Origin: Microvirga roseola
GTDB lineage: Bacteria > Pseudomonadota > Alphaproteobacteria > Rhizobiales > Beijerinckiaceae
Direction of reading: 5' to 3'
DNA length: 44,229 nt
Assembly (NCBI RefSeq): GCF_020866965.1
Contig: NZ_JAJATX010000031.1
Location: forward strand, 1-44,229
Shown here piece after piece: positions 15,719 to 24,382 of this stretch (the stretch's first letter is position 1; each line of letters starts with the position of its first letter). A model generated the notes under the pieces. It was not told where the DNA came from and made no database searches. It saw only the letters and a list, made by a program, of their open reading frames with translations. Made by a program: the position numbers and the translations under genes.

Positions 15719-16939
15719 ATGACAACCACCCGTCGCCAGTTTCTAGGGACCATCGGCGCCACGACGGCGCTGATCGGAGCCCCCACCATTCTTCGCGCGC
15801 AGTCGCAGCCGGTCTTCCGTGTCGGAGCGCTGTGCCCGGTCACCGGATCCGGCAGCCCATACGGGTCCGGCATGCAGAAGATGATCATCGCCGCTGCCGA
15901 AGCCGTGAACGCGGCTGGCGGGGCTGCCGGACACAAGATCGAAATCGTGGCGGAAGACACGCAGACGAGCCCCCAGGCCGCCGTGCTCGCGGCCAAGAAG
16001 CTTATCGACGTCAACAAGGTGCAGGCCATTCTGGGTACGTGGTCGTCTGGCGTGTCACTCGCGGTCGTGCCTCTGACGAACGATGCCAACATCATCCTGA
16101 TGAACACCTCTGGCGCGCCGGCGCTCTCGACGCCGCCCGCCAACGCCAAGGGTCTGTCCTACCGCTATCAAGCGACCAACGACCGGTTCGGCCGCGCCTT
16201 CGCGGAGATCGCCGAGAAGGAAGGCTTCAAGCGCCCCGCGACCATGGCCTTCAACAACGCGTCTGGCATCGGCAACACCGAAGGATTCCGCAAGGCCTGG
16301 GAGGCGAAGGGCGGCAAGGTCGTGGAGAACGTCGTCTACGAGCCGAGCCAGCCCACCTACCGCTCCGAACTTCAGCGGGTGCTCGCGGCCAATCCCGACG
16401 TCATCGTGACGGGATCCTATCTTCCCGACACCACGATCATCATGCGCGAGTGGTTCCAGAGCGGTCAGCCGGTCAAGTGGATCATGCCCGGCTGGGCGGC
16501 AAGCCCCGATCTCGTCAAGGCCGTGGGGGCCGATGTCCTCGAGGGCGTCATCTCCGTCGACTCCGTCTCCAACGAGAACGCGCCGTCGTACAAGGCGTAT
16601 GACGAAGCTTTTCGCAAGGTGACCGGTCAGCCGGGCCAGTCCAACGTCTACGCCGCCATGACCTGGGACATGATGAACGTGCTCGCGCTCGCGATGGAGG
16701 CGGCTAACTCCACCGAAACGGCAGCGATCAACGCCAAAATCCGCGAGATCGCGAACCCGGAAGGCGAGAAGGTATACACCTATGCCGCAGCGAAGGAGGC
16801 CCTGAAGAAGGGCGAGATCAATTACGAGGGCGCTTCGTCGATCCTCGACTTCGATCAATATGGCGACGTCACGCCGGATTTCGGCGTCTTCTTCATCGAA
16901 GGTGGAAAGCTGAACCGCCGCTACGTCGTGAAGATCTAA
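15719..16939 (+). CDS. ABC transporter substrate-binding protein, LivK-type (Tat-exported)
   Basis: The 406-residue protein has a twin-arginine signal (TTTRRQFLGTIGATTALIGA) and a type-I periplasmic binding fold of the branched-chain amino acid/amide family. Landmarks are FRVGALCPVTGSGSPYGSG, where the ligand-binding loop lies, KIEIVAEDTQTSPQAAVLAA, and ILGTWSSGVSLAVVPLTND. It captures the solute in the periplasm for the LivHMGF-like complex encoded next. The start is 20 bases after the amidohydrolase stop, preceded by AAAGGGAACC. Three hairpins follow the stop. Confidence 0.93.
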   Translation: MTTTRRQFLGTIGATTALIGAPTILRAQSQPVFRVGALCPVTGSGSPYGSGMQKMIIAAAEAVNAAGGAAGHKIEIVAEDTQTSPQAAVLAAKKLIDVNKVQAILGTWSSGVSLAVVPLTNDANIILMNTSGAPALSTPPANAKGLSYRYQATNDRFGRAFAEIAEKEGFKRPATMAFNNASGIGNTEGFRKAWEAKGGKVVENVVYEPSQPTYRSELQRVLAANPDVIVTGSYLPDTTIIMREWFQSGQPVKWIMPGWAASPDLVKAVGADVLEGVISVDSVSNENAPSYKAYDEAFRKVTGQPGQSNVYAAMTWDMMNVLALAMEAANSTETAAINAKIREIANPEGEKVYTYAAAKEALKKGEINYEGASSILDFDQYGDVTPDFGVFFIEGGKLNRRYVVKI

Positions 16940-16947
16940 AAACCGCA

Positions 16948-16977
16948 TCGGGACAGGGCGGAGCCGCCCTGTCCCGA
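16948..16977 (+). terminator. Strong hairpin after the binding-protein gene
   Basis: TCGGGACAGGGCG (16948-16960) and CGCCCTGTCCCGA (16965-16977) form a perfect 13-bp stem with a GAGC loop, 8 bases after the stop. No T tract follows. It probably acts as a partial terminator or 3' stabiliser that raises binding-protein mRNA above the permease mRNA, which is common in such operons. Confidence 0.6.
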
Positions 16978-16996
16978 CCCGCAGCCTGAACGAAGA

Positions 16997-17025
16997 GAGC
17001 CGCCTCGCGAATGGCGGGGCGGCTC
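16997..17025 (+). repeat. Second hairpin of the intergenic array
   Basis: GAGCCGCC (16997-17004) pairs with GGCGGCTC (17018-17025) across 13 bases. It is the second of three consecutive inverted repeats between the binding protein and first permease. Confidence 0.5.
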
Positions 17026-17041
17026 GAATGCTCTTGTCCCG

Positions 17042-17068
17042 CACCCGGCTCGACCGTTGAGCCGGGTG
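17042..17068 (+). repeat. Third hairpin of the intergenic array
   Basis: CACCCGGCTC (17042-17051) and GAGCCGGGTG (17059-17068) form a perfect 10-bp stem with a 7-base loop, 47 bases before the permease start. Confidence 0.5.
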
Positions 17069-17114
17069 ATGCAACGAGTCCTCTCGTCGAGAGGGCGGCG
17101 TTCGTAGGTCATCC

Positions 17115-17978
17115 ATGTTCTACGCCCAACTCCTCGTCAACGGCATCGTCCAGGGCCTCGTCATCGGCCTGGCGGCCCTTTCCATCACGCTCGTCTTCGG
17201 GATCGCCCGGTTCCCGAACGCCGCGACTGGCGACTTCATGACATTCGGCGCCTTCTCGGCGCTCACCGCCCATCAGGCGACCGGCTCAATCCTGTTCGGC
17301 GGGCTCGGCGCCATCGTGGCGACGGGCCTCGTTTCGCTCCTGGCGTATTGGGCCGTGTTCCGCCGCTTGGCAGACCGGTCCGTCGTCGCGCTCCTCGTGG
17401 CGTCGATCGGCATCGGATTCCTGCTCCGGGCTGTGCTGGGCGTAGTCTTCGGGCACGGTCAGCAGGTCTTCCAGGTTCCGCTGACGCGACCCTACGTCTT
17501 CAACGGCATCCGCGTGATGCCTCTCGACCTGCAGCTCGCGGCAGTGGCCGCGCTGGCTCTGGCTCTGGTGTTCTCTCTTCTCTACCTGACCCCGATCGGC
17601 CGGCAGATGCGCGCCGTCGCCGACAACCGCGACCTCGCCCGGGTCTCGGGAATCAGGCCCGGACGGGTAATGGTCGCGTTGTGGCTGGTTGCCGGAGGGG
17701 TTGCCGGGGTCGCCGGCATGATGCTGGGGATCAAGACGATCGTGACGCCGGAATTCGGCTGGGAGATGCTGCTTCCCGCCTTCACCGCCGCCATCCTCGG
17801 CGGGATCGGATCGCCCGTTGGAGCAGTGGCGGCCGGCCTGATCCTCGGCGTGGCGCAGGAGCTCTCGACCCCGTTCGTGGGCTTCACCTACAAGATTGCG
17901 CTCGCCTTCATCATTATGCTCGCCGTCCTGCTGCTGCGCCCGCGCGGATTGTTCGGCCAGTTGGAAGGAGCACGCTGA
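17115..17978 (+). CDS. livH: Branched-chain amino acid/amide ABC permease, LivH-type
   Basis: This 287-residue integral membrane protein has about eight hydrophobic helices and the LivH family opening (QLLVNGIVQGLVIGLAALSI, then LVFGIARFPNAATGDFMTFG). The cytoplasmic coupling region AVADNRDLARVSGIRPGRVM corresponds to the EAA loop that docks on the ATPases. With the adjacent LivM-like protein it forms the channel. The stop overlaps the start of the next gene by one base (TGATG). The symbol follows the family; the substrate need not be leucine. Confidence 0.92.
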   Translation: MFYAQLLVNGIVQGLVIGLAALSITLVFGIARFPNAATGDFMTFGAFSALTAHQATGSILFGGLGAIVATGLVSLLAYWAVFRRLADRSVVALLVASIGIGFLLRAVLGVVFGHGQQVFQVPLTRPYVFNGIRVMPLDLQLAAVAALALALVFSLLYLTPIGRQMRAVADNRDLARVSGIRPGRVMVALWLVAGGVAGVAGMMLGIKTIVTPEFGWEMLLPAFTAAILGGIGSPVGAVAAGLILGVAQELSTPFVGFTYKIALAFIIMLAVLLLRPRGLFGQLEGAR

Positions 17979-18862
17979 TGGAAGCCTATCTCGTCGCGAT
18001 CGGCATCATCGCCCTGATCTACGTCATCCTTAGCCTCGGCCTGACGCTCCAATACGGCCTGACCGGTCTGATCAATTTCGGTCATGTTGGCTTCTTCGCG
18101 ATCGGCGCCTATACCAGCGCCCTGCTGGCCTTCCAGGGTGTCCCGCTGGTCCTGTGCTTCGCCGCCGCAGCGGTCCTCGCAGGCATCGCGGCTTGGCCCA
18201 TCGGCCTCGTGTCGCTGCGCCTGCGCGACGACTATTTCGCCATCGTCACCCTGGGCTTCTCGGAGGTGGTCCGGATCGTCATCACGAGCGAGAAATGGCT
18301 CACGAGCGGCGTTCAGGGGTTGCCCGGGGTCCCGCGGCTCTACGAGGAGCTCGGCGGCTTCACGGCGCAGCTTGCCGTGTTCGCGACGATCCTGGCCGTC
18401 ACGCTCCTCGGAATCTGGATGATCCGCCGCATCGCCGGCTCGCCCTTTGGGCGTCTGATCGAGGCGATCCGCGACAACGAGGAGGCGGTGCAGGCGCTCG
18501 GGAAGGATCCGGCGCGGTTCAAGATCCAGGTGCTCGTCGTGGGCGCGGCCTTCGCCGGGATCGCTGGCGCGTTCTATGCCCACTACATCACCTACATCGT
18601 CCCGGATCAGTTCATTCCCCTCGTCACCTTCTACGTCTGGATGGCCATCATCATGGGCGGCGTGGGGCGCGTCTCGGGTGCGGTCGTCGGGAGCGCGATC
18701 CTGATGCTCTTCCTCGAAGGCTCGCGCTTCCTGCGCGACGTGCTGCCGGGGGTCTCGGAGGTCGACATGGCCTCGGTCCGCATCGGCGCCGTCGGCTTCC
18801 TGCTGATCCTGTTCATCATGTACCGCCCGCAGGGGCTCATGGGAGATTATACGAAGCGATGA
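17978..18862 (+). CDS. livM: Branched-chain amino acid/amide ABC permease, LivM-type
   Basis: From ATG 17978 the 294-residue product has the LivM start (LSLGLTLQYGLTGLINFGHV, GFFAIGAYTSALLAF) and multiple helices. The ATPase-docking loop reads AIRDNEEAVQALGKDPARFK. The frame is open much further upstream (from 17348), but that part is a shadow of livH. The gene is translationally coupled at both ends: one-base overlap with livH and an ATGA overlap with livG. Confidence 0.92.
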   Translation: MEAYLVAIGIIALIYVILSLGLTLQYGLTGLINFGHVGFFAIGAYTSALLAFQGVPLVLCFAAAAVLAGIAAWPIGLVSLRLRDDYFAIVTLGFSEVVRIVITSEKWLTSGVQGLPGVPRLYEELGGFTAQLAVFATILAVTLLGIWMIRRIAGSPFGRLIEAIRDNEEAVQALGKDPARFKIQVLVVGAAFAGIAGAFYAHYITYIVPDQFIPLVTFYVWMAIIMGGVGRVSGAVVGSAILMLFLEGSRFLRDVLPGVSEVDMASVRIGAVGFLLILFIMYRPQGLMGDYTKR

Positions 18863-19617
18863 GCCTCGAGGTTCGTGACATTGGAAAGTCCTACGGGGGG
18901 TTCAAGGCCCTCGACGGCGTCCGGCTGACGGTCGAGACCGGTGCCCTTTTCGGGATCATCGGTCCCAACGGAGCCGGAAAGTCGACGCTCTTCTCGGTCA
19001 TTTCGGGCTTCGTTCCCGCGGACGAGGGACGGATTATCCTGGACGGAAAGGCCATCGACGGCCTGTCGGCTCCGGCCCGAGCGCGGGCCGGAATGGTGCG
19101 GACCTTCCAGGTCCCGCGCGAGTTCCGCCATCTGACCGTGCGCGAGAACCTGATGGCGGCCGCGCCGCAGCAGACCGGCGAGAACCTGCTGGGCGTCTTC
19201 TTCCGGCCCGGCCGCGTCAATGAGGAGGAGGCGGCCATCGCGGACCGCGTCGACCAGACCATCACGTTCCTGAAGCTGACCCGGGTGGCGGACCAGCCGT
19301 CCGGCATGCTGTCCGGCGGTCAGAAGAAGCTGCTCGAACTCGGTCGCGCCCTTATGGCCAAGCCGCGCATGATCCTGCTCGACGAGCCTTTCGCCGGGGT
19401 CAACCCGGTGCTGATCGACGAGATCATGGAACGGATCGCCGAGCTCAACGGGCGCGGAATCGGGTTCGTGGTCATCGAGCACGATCTCCAGGCGCTCACC
19501 CGGCTGGTGCCGCGCCTCGCTGTGATGGATCGAGGCAGGATCATCGCGGAGGGCGAGCCGCGAGCGGTGCTCGATGATCCGCTCGTTCGGGAAGCTTACT
19601 TGGGAGGCGTGTCGTGA
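18859..19617 (+). CDS. livG: ABC transporter ATP-binding protein, LivG-type
   Basis: The 252-residue ATPase shows Walker A GPNGAGKS (about residue 38), the Q-loop in VRTFQVPREFRHLTVRENL, signature LSGGQKKLLELGRALM, Walker B MILLDEPFAG, D-loop and the switch His in VVIEHDL. These are all the residues required for activity. The start (ATG 18859) overlaps the livM stop. It energises transport together with the LivF-type partner. Confidence 0.93.
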   Translation: MSLEVRDIGKSYGGFKALDGVRLTVETGALFGIIGPNGAGKSTLFSVISGFVPADEGRIILDGKAIDGLSAPARARAGMVRTFQVPREFRHLTVRENLMAAAPQQTGENLLGVFFRPGRVNEEEAAIADRVDQTITFLKLTRVADQPSGMLSGGQKKLLELGRALMAKPRMILLDEPFAGVNPVLIDEIMERIAELNGRGIGFVVIEHDLQALTRLVPRLAVMDRGRIIAEGEPRAVLDDPLVREAYLGGVS

Positions 19618-20324
19618 CGCTGCTGGAATTCGAGAACGTCCGCGGCGGCTACGCAGAGGTGGACATCCTGAACGGCATCTCGCTGTCGCTCCGGCAGGGG
19701 GAGATCCTGACCGTCGCGGGAACGAACGGCGCCGGCAAATCGACCCTGGCGAAGGCCGCGGTCGGCCTCCTGCCGCGCGTGACCGGGCGCATCGTGTTCG
19801 AGGGCGACGACCTCGTGCCGCTGCCGACCGAAGCGCGGATCGCGCGAGGCATCGGCTATGTGCCGCAGGTCTCGAACGTGTTCGGGTCTCTTAGCATCCT
19901 CGAGAACCTGCAGGTCGTCGTCGGCGTGAAGGATCAGGCCCGACGCATCGGTGAGCTGTTCGAAGCGTTCCCTGTCCTCGCCGAACGCAAGCGCGCGAGG
20001 GCCGGCAGCCTGTCCGGCGGCGAGCGCCAGCAACTGGCCTTCGCGCGCGCCTTGATGACGCGGCCACGCCTCATGATCCTAGACGAGCCGACCGCGGCCT
20101 TGTCTCCGGCGAAGGTCGCGGATGCCTTCGACTTGATCGCGAGGCTTCCAAGCCTGGGTGTATCGGTGCTCGTGGTCGAGCAGCGGGCCCGCCAATCGCT
20201 GGCCATCTCGGATCGGGGCTGCATCCTCGACGGGGGGCAGGTGGCCCTCGCGGGCGACGCGAAGATACTCCTCGCCGACGAGCGCGCCGCGGAGCTCTAT
20301 CTCGGTCAGGCGATTCACGCCTGA
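19614..20324 (+). CDS. livF: ABC transporter ATP-binding protein, LivF-type
   Basis: The 236-residue partner ATPase starts at GTG 19614, overlapping the livG stop by four bases (GTGA). Motifs are Walker A GTNGAGKST, Q-loop GYVPQVSNVFGSLSI, signature LSGGERQQLAFARALM, Walker B LMILDEPTAAL and the switch region VLVVEQRARQSLAIS. Glutamine stands in the usual His position, as is typical for LivF. It is the last gene of the transporter operon, ending 6 bases from the convergent hydrolase gene. Confidence 0.93.
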   Translation: MTLLEFENVRGGYAEVDILNGISLSLRQGEILTVAGTNGAGKSTLAKAAVGLLPRVTGRIVFEGDDLVPLPTEARIARGIGYVPQVSNVFGSLSILENLQVVVGVKDQARRIGELFEAFPVLAERKRARAGSLSGGERQQLAFARALMTRPRLMILDEPTAALSPAKVADAFDLIARLPSLGVSVLVVEQRARQSLAISDRGCILDGGQVALAGDAKILLADERAAELYLGQAIHA

Positions 20325-20330
20325 TCGATA

Positions 20331-21137
20331 TCACAGGGTCGGCCGGTCTCGATCCGTCGGCTGCGAGAGAAAATCCAGCACGGCGGATGCGAATGCGTCG
20401 GGCTGCTCGATGTTCGAGATGTGGGCGGCATCGAGCGTCAGCTTTTGCGCGCCGGCGATGGATGATGCGATCAATTCGCCGTCCGCAGGCTTGGTGGCCG
20501 GGTCGCGGGCTCCGATGATGACCAGGACCGGACGGGAGACGCCGCGGATCGACTCCCGTTGGTCCATGTCGCGGATGGCGGCACAGCACCCCTGGTAGCC
20601 GGCGACAGGCGTGCGCAGGATCATGGCCCGCATGCGCTCCATCGTATCCGGTGCGGATATGCGGAAGTGCTCGGGAAACCACCGCTCGATCGTCGGCTCG
20701 ACCAGCGCCTCCATTCCGCCGCGACGGGCCGTCTCGATCCGCCCGTTCCACAGCTCGGGCGGGCCCATATGGGCGGCCGTGTTGGCGAGGACGGCCCGCT
20801 CGATCCGATCTGAGGCGTAGGTCAGCATCCACATCCCGACCATTCCGCCGAGCGACAGCCCGCACCAATGGGCCTTCTCGATGCCTAGAGCATCAAGAAC
20901 TCCGACGGCGTCTCGACCGAGCTGGTCTATCGAGTACGGGCCTTCCGGGACGGCGCTGCGGCCATGTCCGCGCTGATCGTACCGGATGACCCGGAACCGC
21001 TTCGACCAGACCATAACCTGATCGTCCCACATGGTGAGATCGGAGCTGAGGGAGTTCGACAGGAGGAGGGCAGGACATTCGTCGGAGCCATCGACCTGGA
21101 CGTGAAAGCTTGCTCCATTAATCGTGATGAACGGCAT
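20331..21137 (-). CDS. Alpha/beta hydrolase, 3-oxoadipate enol-lactonase-like
   Basis: The 268-residue protein has the alpha/beta hydrolase order. It shows an oxyanion region SNSLSSDLTMWDDQV, a strand-turn YDQRGHGRS, the nucleophile elbow GLSLGGMVG with catalytic Ser, an acid in IIGARDPATKP and His in DAAHISNIEQP. The pattern is closest to PcaD enol-lactonases, which hydrolyse 3-oxoadipate enol-lactone in the beta-ketoadipate pathway, but no other pca genes are present. Convergent with the Liv operon, it may act on the imported compound or its ester or lactone product. Confidence 0.87.
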   Translation of the reverse strand: MPFITINGASFHVQVDGSDECPALLLSNSLSSDLTMWDDQVMVWSKRFRVIRYDQRGHGRSAVPEGPYSIDQLGRDAVGVLDALGIEKAHWCGLSLGGMVGMWMLTYASDRIERAVLANTAAHMGPPELWNGRIETARRGGMEALVEPTIERWFPEHFRISAPDTMERMRAMILRTPVAGYQGCCAAIRDMDQRESIRGVSRPVLVIIGARDPATKPADGELIASSIAGAQKLTLDAAHISNIEQPDAFASAVLDFLSQPTDRDRPTL

Positions 21138-21234
21138 ATCCCTGAACCGCCTGATGATTTCGAAGCGAACCGTCAGGCTGATGTGCTGCTTCGAGTGGTG
21201 AAGAGAGCGCGGCTTCGTGTCTGCGCTTGATCAT

Positions 21235-21248
21235 CGTTTCTAGAAACG
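21235..21248. promoter_or_regulatory. Perfect palindrome upstream of the hydrolase, candidate operator
   Basis: CGTTTCTAGAAACG is a perfect 14-bp palindrome about 100 bases upstream of the hydrolase start. It suits a dimeric repressor. It does not match the candidate operator at 14417, so a different regulator may be involved. Confidence 0.4.
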
Positions 21249-21255
21249 GCTCAAG

Positions 21256-21284
21256 GGTCCGGCAAGACCATTGTCTGCCGGACC
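21256..21284 (-). terminator. Hairpin downstream of the small hypothetical gene
   Basis: GGTCCGGCA (21256-21264) and TGCCGGACC (21276-21284) form a perfect 9-bp stem. It lies 85 bases past the end of the minus-strand gene at 21370. There is no clear T tract on the minus strand, so the terminator role is uncertain. Confidence 0.35.
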
Positions 21285-21369
21285 GACGCCACCGCCGTCG
21301 TCGCCTCCGGTTGTTGGGCGTGATCGGAGTCAGGTCCGGTTACCTCCCGGCGCATCCTGCTGTGGGCCT

Positions 21370-21708
21370 TCATCGTGAATCGAACGCGGTTTGCACCAGT
21401 GCCCGCAGAACTGAATGATACCGGATAAAGAGAACCCGTCTCTGATGCGTCGCAGCTTGGGTGGGCCGCCCGAGGCCCACCCAAGCTGGCTCAAACGCCG
21501 GTCGCCTGCCGTCCGACCCCGCCCTGTGGGTGAAAGCGGCAAGGATCTTGCCGTTCAACATCTCGGGCTCGCCGGCAACTAGATCGGGCAGCTTCTCCTG
21601 GATCCAACTCAGCGCCCGGCGTTGCGCCTCCTCGGCACCTTCTTTCGTGTCGAACAGTGTCACTGAGCCGCCCGGCTCGTCGCCGAACCGGATTAGGACC
21701 TTGACCAT
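21370..21708 (-). CDS. Hypothetical protein, C-terminus possibly aberrant
   Basis: From ATG 21708 (the frame opens at 21735) the product begins MVKVLIRFGDEPGGSVTLFD and continues with KEGAEEAQRRALSWIQEKLP, a compact small-protein pattern with alternating strand and helix character. After about residue 63 it becomes Arg/Pro-rich and less protein-like, so the original C-terminus may have been lost by a frameshift. The family is not recognised. Its upstream side is only 116 bases from the IS701-like insertion. Confidence 0.45.
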   Translation of the reverse strand: MVKVLIRFGDEPGGSVTLFDTKEGAEEAQRRALSWIQEKLPDLVAGEPEMLNGKILAAFTHRAGSDGRRPAFEPAWVGLGRPTQAATHQRRVLFIRYHSVLRALVQTAFDSR

Positions 21709-21824
21709 GGCGGCAGCCTCACTTCGCAGAGACAACGCGGACAGGCGCCCATCGTCTCAGTGGATCCAGTTCGACAAGCGCCTTCTGGGTTACTCCACTT
21801 TGAGAATTCGGAATGTCTCATTAT

Positions 21825-23207
21825 CTCGACTTTGGCCAATCACGCGGCATGACAGAGTGCGTAAATCAAGCCTCGCTGAAGGGCCTGTGAGGGTTTTGGC
21901 GTTTTGTGTCGGTGCCGGGATGTGAGTAAACCGGTTTCCCGCCCAATCTGCCGCCGCACGGCTGCCAGCCCATCCGCGAAGGTTGGGCGGGACTTGCGGT
22001 ACCAGCTGTCGCTCCAAACAGCTGTGCGGGCACGCTGACCAAGTTGGCCTGCCAGCAGGGTTACGATTGAGAACAGCCCGAACAAGCATGGGTTGGTGCG
22101 AGCCACGGCATGATCGGACCATTGCCGTTGGGTCTCCACTCCCAGATGAGCGCGGGCCTCCTGGAACGTGACCTCGACCTGCCAGCGCAGGATGAACCAG
22201 CGGATGATCTGCAGAGGATCGCGCGCGGGATCGGTGCACAGCAGGGCCTGGGGGGAGAAGCGGCCGAGGGGATCGCGCAACAGCACCTACCGGATCGGCA
22301 CGACCGGCTTTCCGCCATGGCGCCACACGGCGGGGGCCGAGCAGAACTCAACCACGCGATCTCCTTCGCCATACCACCTTGGCACCGTAACCCTTCGCCA
22401 GCGGGTGCTCGTGCGCACCAGCACATCAGACAGGTTCGGCAGGCGCGCTCCTTTGGTGCGGGGACGGCCGTTTGTCCCCGGACGGCGTGGCGGGGCTGGC
22501 TCATAGAGAGCAGCCAACACCAGCTCGCGCTCGGGCAGCCAACGCCGCACCTGCAGCATCATCTGACGCGCCCAGTCGGTCAGCTTCTTGTGCCGTCGCC
22601 CACGCTCACGACAGTACCGCTCGGAGGGCGCCAAGGCGGTCAGGAATGGCAGGGCCCAGGTGCGGGCGGCCCACGGGATGGGCGCCAGGAGCATCAGGCT
22701 GATCCAGCGTAGGCCTGAAGCCTTGACGAAGTGAGCATCGGAGGAGCGCACCGGGTCGCGGTAGATGCCCTTGGCTGTGATGCGCTTGCCGCGGCGGCGC
22801 TCGATGGTGTCATCCACACCAAGGATCACCGGACCCGTCGGTGCAAAGGCATGGATCAGCAGGCCCAGCAACAGCCGGGCCGCCTTGCGTCCGCTCTAGC
22901 GAACCCGGCTGAGCACGCGATGATAGTTGACGAAGTGATGTTCGCGGCTGAGGCCGATGATGCGCAGAATGCTGGTCACGGTGCGCTTGCCGGGCGCCAG
23001 GATGGCCCCGACGAGCAGGATCTCGGCATGGCGCCAGGTCTGGTGGCGAAAGAGCGGAGCAAACGCTACAATGATTATGGCGAAGCGGGCGGGCAGGTTT
23101 GGCATGGCGGCGTCTCTTGGCGGAAACTCCGTTAGCCTACTGCATCGTCCGCTTCGCCGCCGCTCGGTTTGCCCCACACTCAGCCGTCAGAAATGGCCAA
23201 AGTCGAG
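21825..23207 (-). mobile_element. IS701-like insertion sequence with 14-bp terminal inverted repeats
   Basis: The ends are CTCGACTTTGGCCA (21825-21838) and its exact complement TGGCCAAAGTCGAG (23194-23207), giving an element of 1,383 bp. TTA occurs just outside both ends (21821-21823 and 23209-23211) and may be part of a target duplication. The single transposase gene is inactivated by two nonsense codons, so the element can move only if a transposase acts in trans. Confidence 0.8.
21840..23105 (-). pseudogene. IS701-family (DDE superfamily) transposase with two in-frame TAG codons
   Basis: One minus-strand frame runs from ATG 23105 (MPNLPARFAIIIVAFAPLF) to 21840 and is broken only by TAG at 22898-22896 and TAG at 22289-22287. 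Both stand where Trp is expected (RVR*SGRKAARLLL and VPIR*VLLRDPLGRF). Transposase landmarks are intact: GVDDTIERRRGKRI carries the first Asp and RWQVEVTFQEARAHLGVE the acidic residue near the C-terminus. The frame is otherwise undamaged, so inactivation appears recent. Confidence 0.82.
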
Positions 23208-23224
23208 CTTAGAAGGTGCCGGAG

Positions 23225-24086
23225 TCAGATCACCGCTCTTGCGGCTTCGGGGTGCTTGAGGGGGAGCGCATTGCGATTGCGACGCCGCTAAGCGTCAGTA
23301 TCATCGCCATGATCTCTCGAAGCCCTAACGGCTCGCCGAGCAACACAGCTGCGTTGGTAGGCGGCGAAGCGCGCTAAACCAAGTAATGTAGCACAGGGCC
23401 ATCGCGACGATAGCCATATAAACCATTATTCCGAAGCCGAATAGAGAGAGCGCGCTGAAGTGAGGGCGCTCAAAGAGCAGGCCCAATATGGTTAGCGGCA
23501 GACACCCCAGCCCAACCTGCCATGCCGTCCGCGCTACAAAAGGCATTTCGGTCGGTGTCCGGTTCAGAACGGTCCCTAGCGCGAACAGCATGGCCGCACC
23601 GAGCGAAAGCGCACAGCCCAAAAGTTGCGCCCTGTCAAAGGCCTCATCTTGGCTGCCGAGAAGCAATGACACGCCGACAAGACCTAGCGCTAGTGACAGC
23701 ACGCTCCTGCCGGATGGTCTCGTTCCACTGATCGGCCATGCCAGCAACGTGGCCCAGATTGGCATCGTGTAGAGGAGCAGTAAACTCTGGCCGACGGGTA
23801 GCCAGCGCAGCGCCAAGGTGGCAAACCCCATCCAGGCGAAGACGTTGGTGAACGCCTCTGCTAACATGCGGCCGTTCAGTCGGCGGGGAAGGACGAGCGA
23901 TTCTCCAAGCCGAAGCGCAACCAGCGCAAGGGCAGCCGCCCCCACGAGACCTGCCAAACCCCTCGAAAAGAGCGGAGGCCATTCGAGCAGCAGGAGCTTC
24001 ATAAGCGTAAAATTGAGTGCCCAGCCAACGGCGGTAATGGCGAGGCAGGCGAAACCTGTCCGTTTTCGCTGATCGAGGCTCACCAA
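23225..24086 (-). pseudogene. EamA/DMT-family transporter, frameshifted with internal deletion
   Basis: From 24086 the frame encodes a ten-helix drug/metabolite exporter of the EamA type (LAITAVGWALNFTLMKLLLL, and VYMAIVAMALCYITWFSALR) and stops early at 23325. The lost C-terminus is still visible in another frame: AVLLGEPLGLREIMAMILTL, then, after a second shift, ALPLKHPEAARAVI ending at TGA 23225-23227. Relative to the family, about 15 residues are missing after RRLPT. The gene is dead. Confidence 0.8.
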
Positions 24087-24101
24087 TAGTCTCCAAAAAC
24101 T

Positions 24102-24372
24102 CTATGTGGCTATCTCGTTGGCGTTCCCACCCTTCGGCGTACGCAGGAGATCCAGCTTACTGGGCCAATCATCACGGAGCTGGCTAGTCAGGCGATGCGC
24201 AGCCAAATCCATTTCGCCATGATCACCGCGGGCCACCGGGCCAACTTCGCGTGCTAGCTCATCCAATGCAGTGTTGTCGCGTACCACTATGAATACGGCA
24301 TCGCTGGCCAGCTTAAGATGGCGCGCCCAGGAGATGGGGCTCCTGGGCCGGCGCCGGCGATCACTATGCCAG
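24102..24372 (-). pseudogene. Remnant of a short-chain dehydrogenase/reductase
   Basis: On the minus strand GIVIAGAGPGAPSPG gives the Rossmann Gly motif. A frameshift then leads to SWARHLKLASDAVFIVVRDN and ALDELAREVGPVARGDHGEM, the following helix and strand of an SDR. The sequence ends at 24102, so about two thirds of a normal 250-residue SDR are missing. It probably belonged to the same degraded operon as the aldehyde dehydrogenase upstream of it. Confidence 0.6.
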
Positions 24373-24382
24373 GTTGGGCGGC

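Noticed and set aside
14448..15725. 425-codon minus-strand frame opposite the amidohydrolase
   Set aside because: It is an antisense shadow of a highly coding GC-rich gene. It has no motif, and the plus strand carries the full amidohydrolase motif set.
16055..17116. 353-codon minus-strand frame opposite the binding-protein gene
   Set aside because: It is an antisense shadow; its His/Arg/Asp-rich translation has no recognisable domain.
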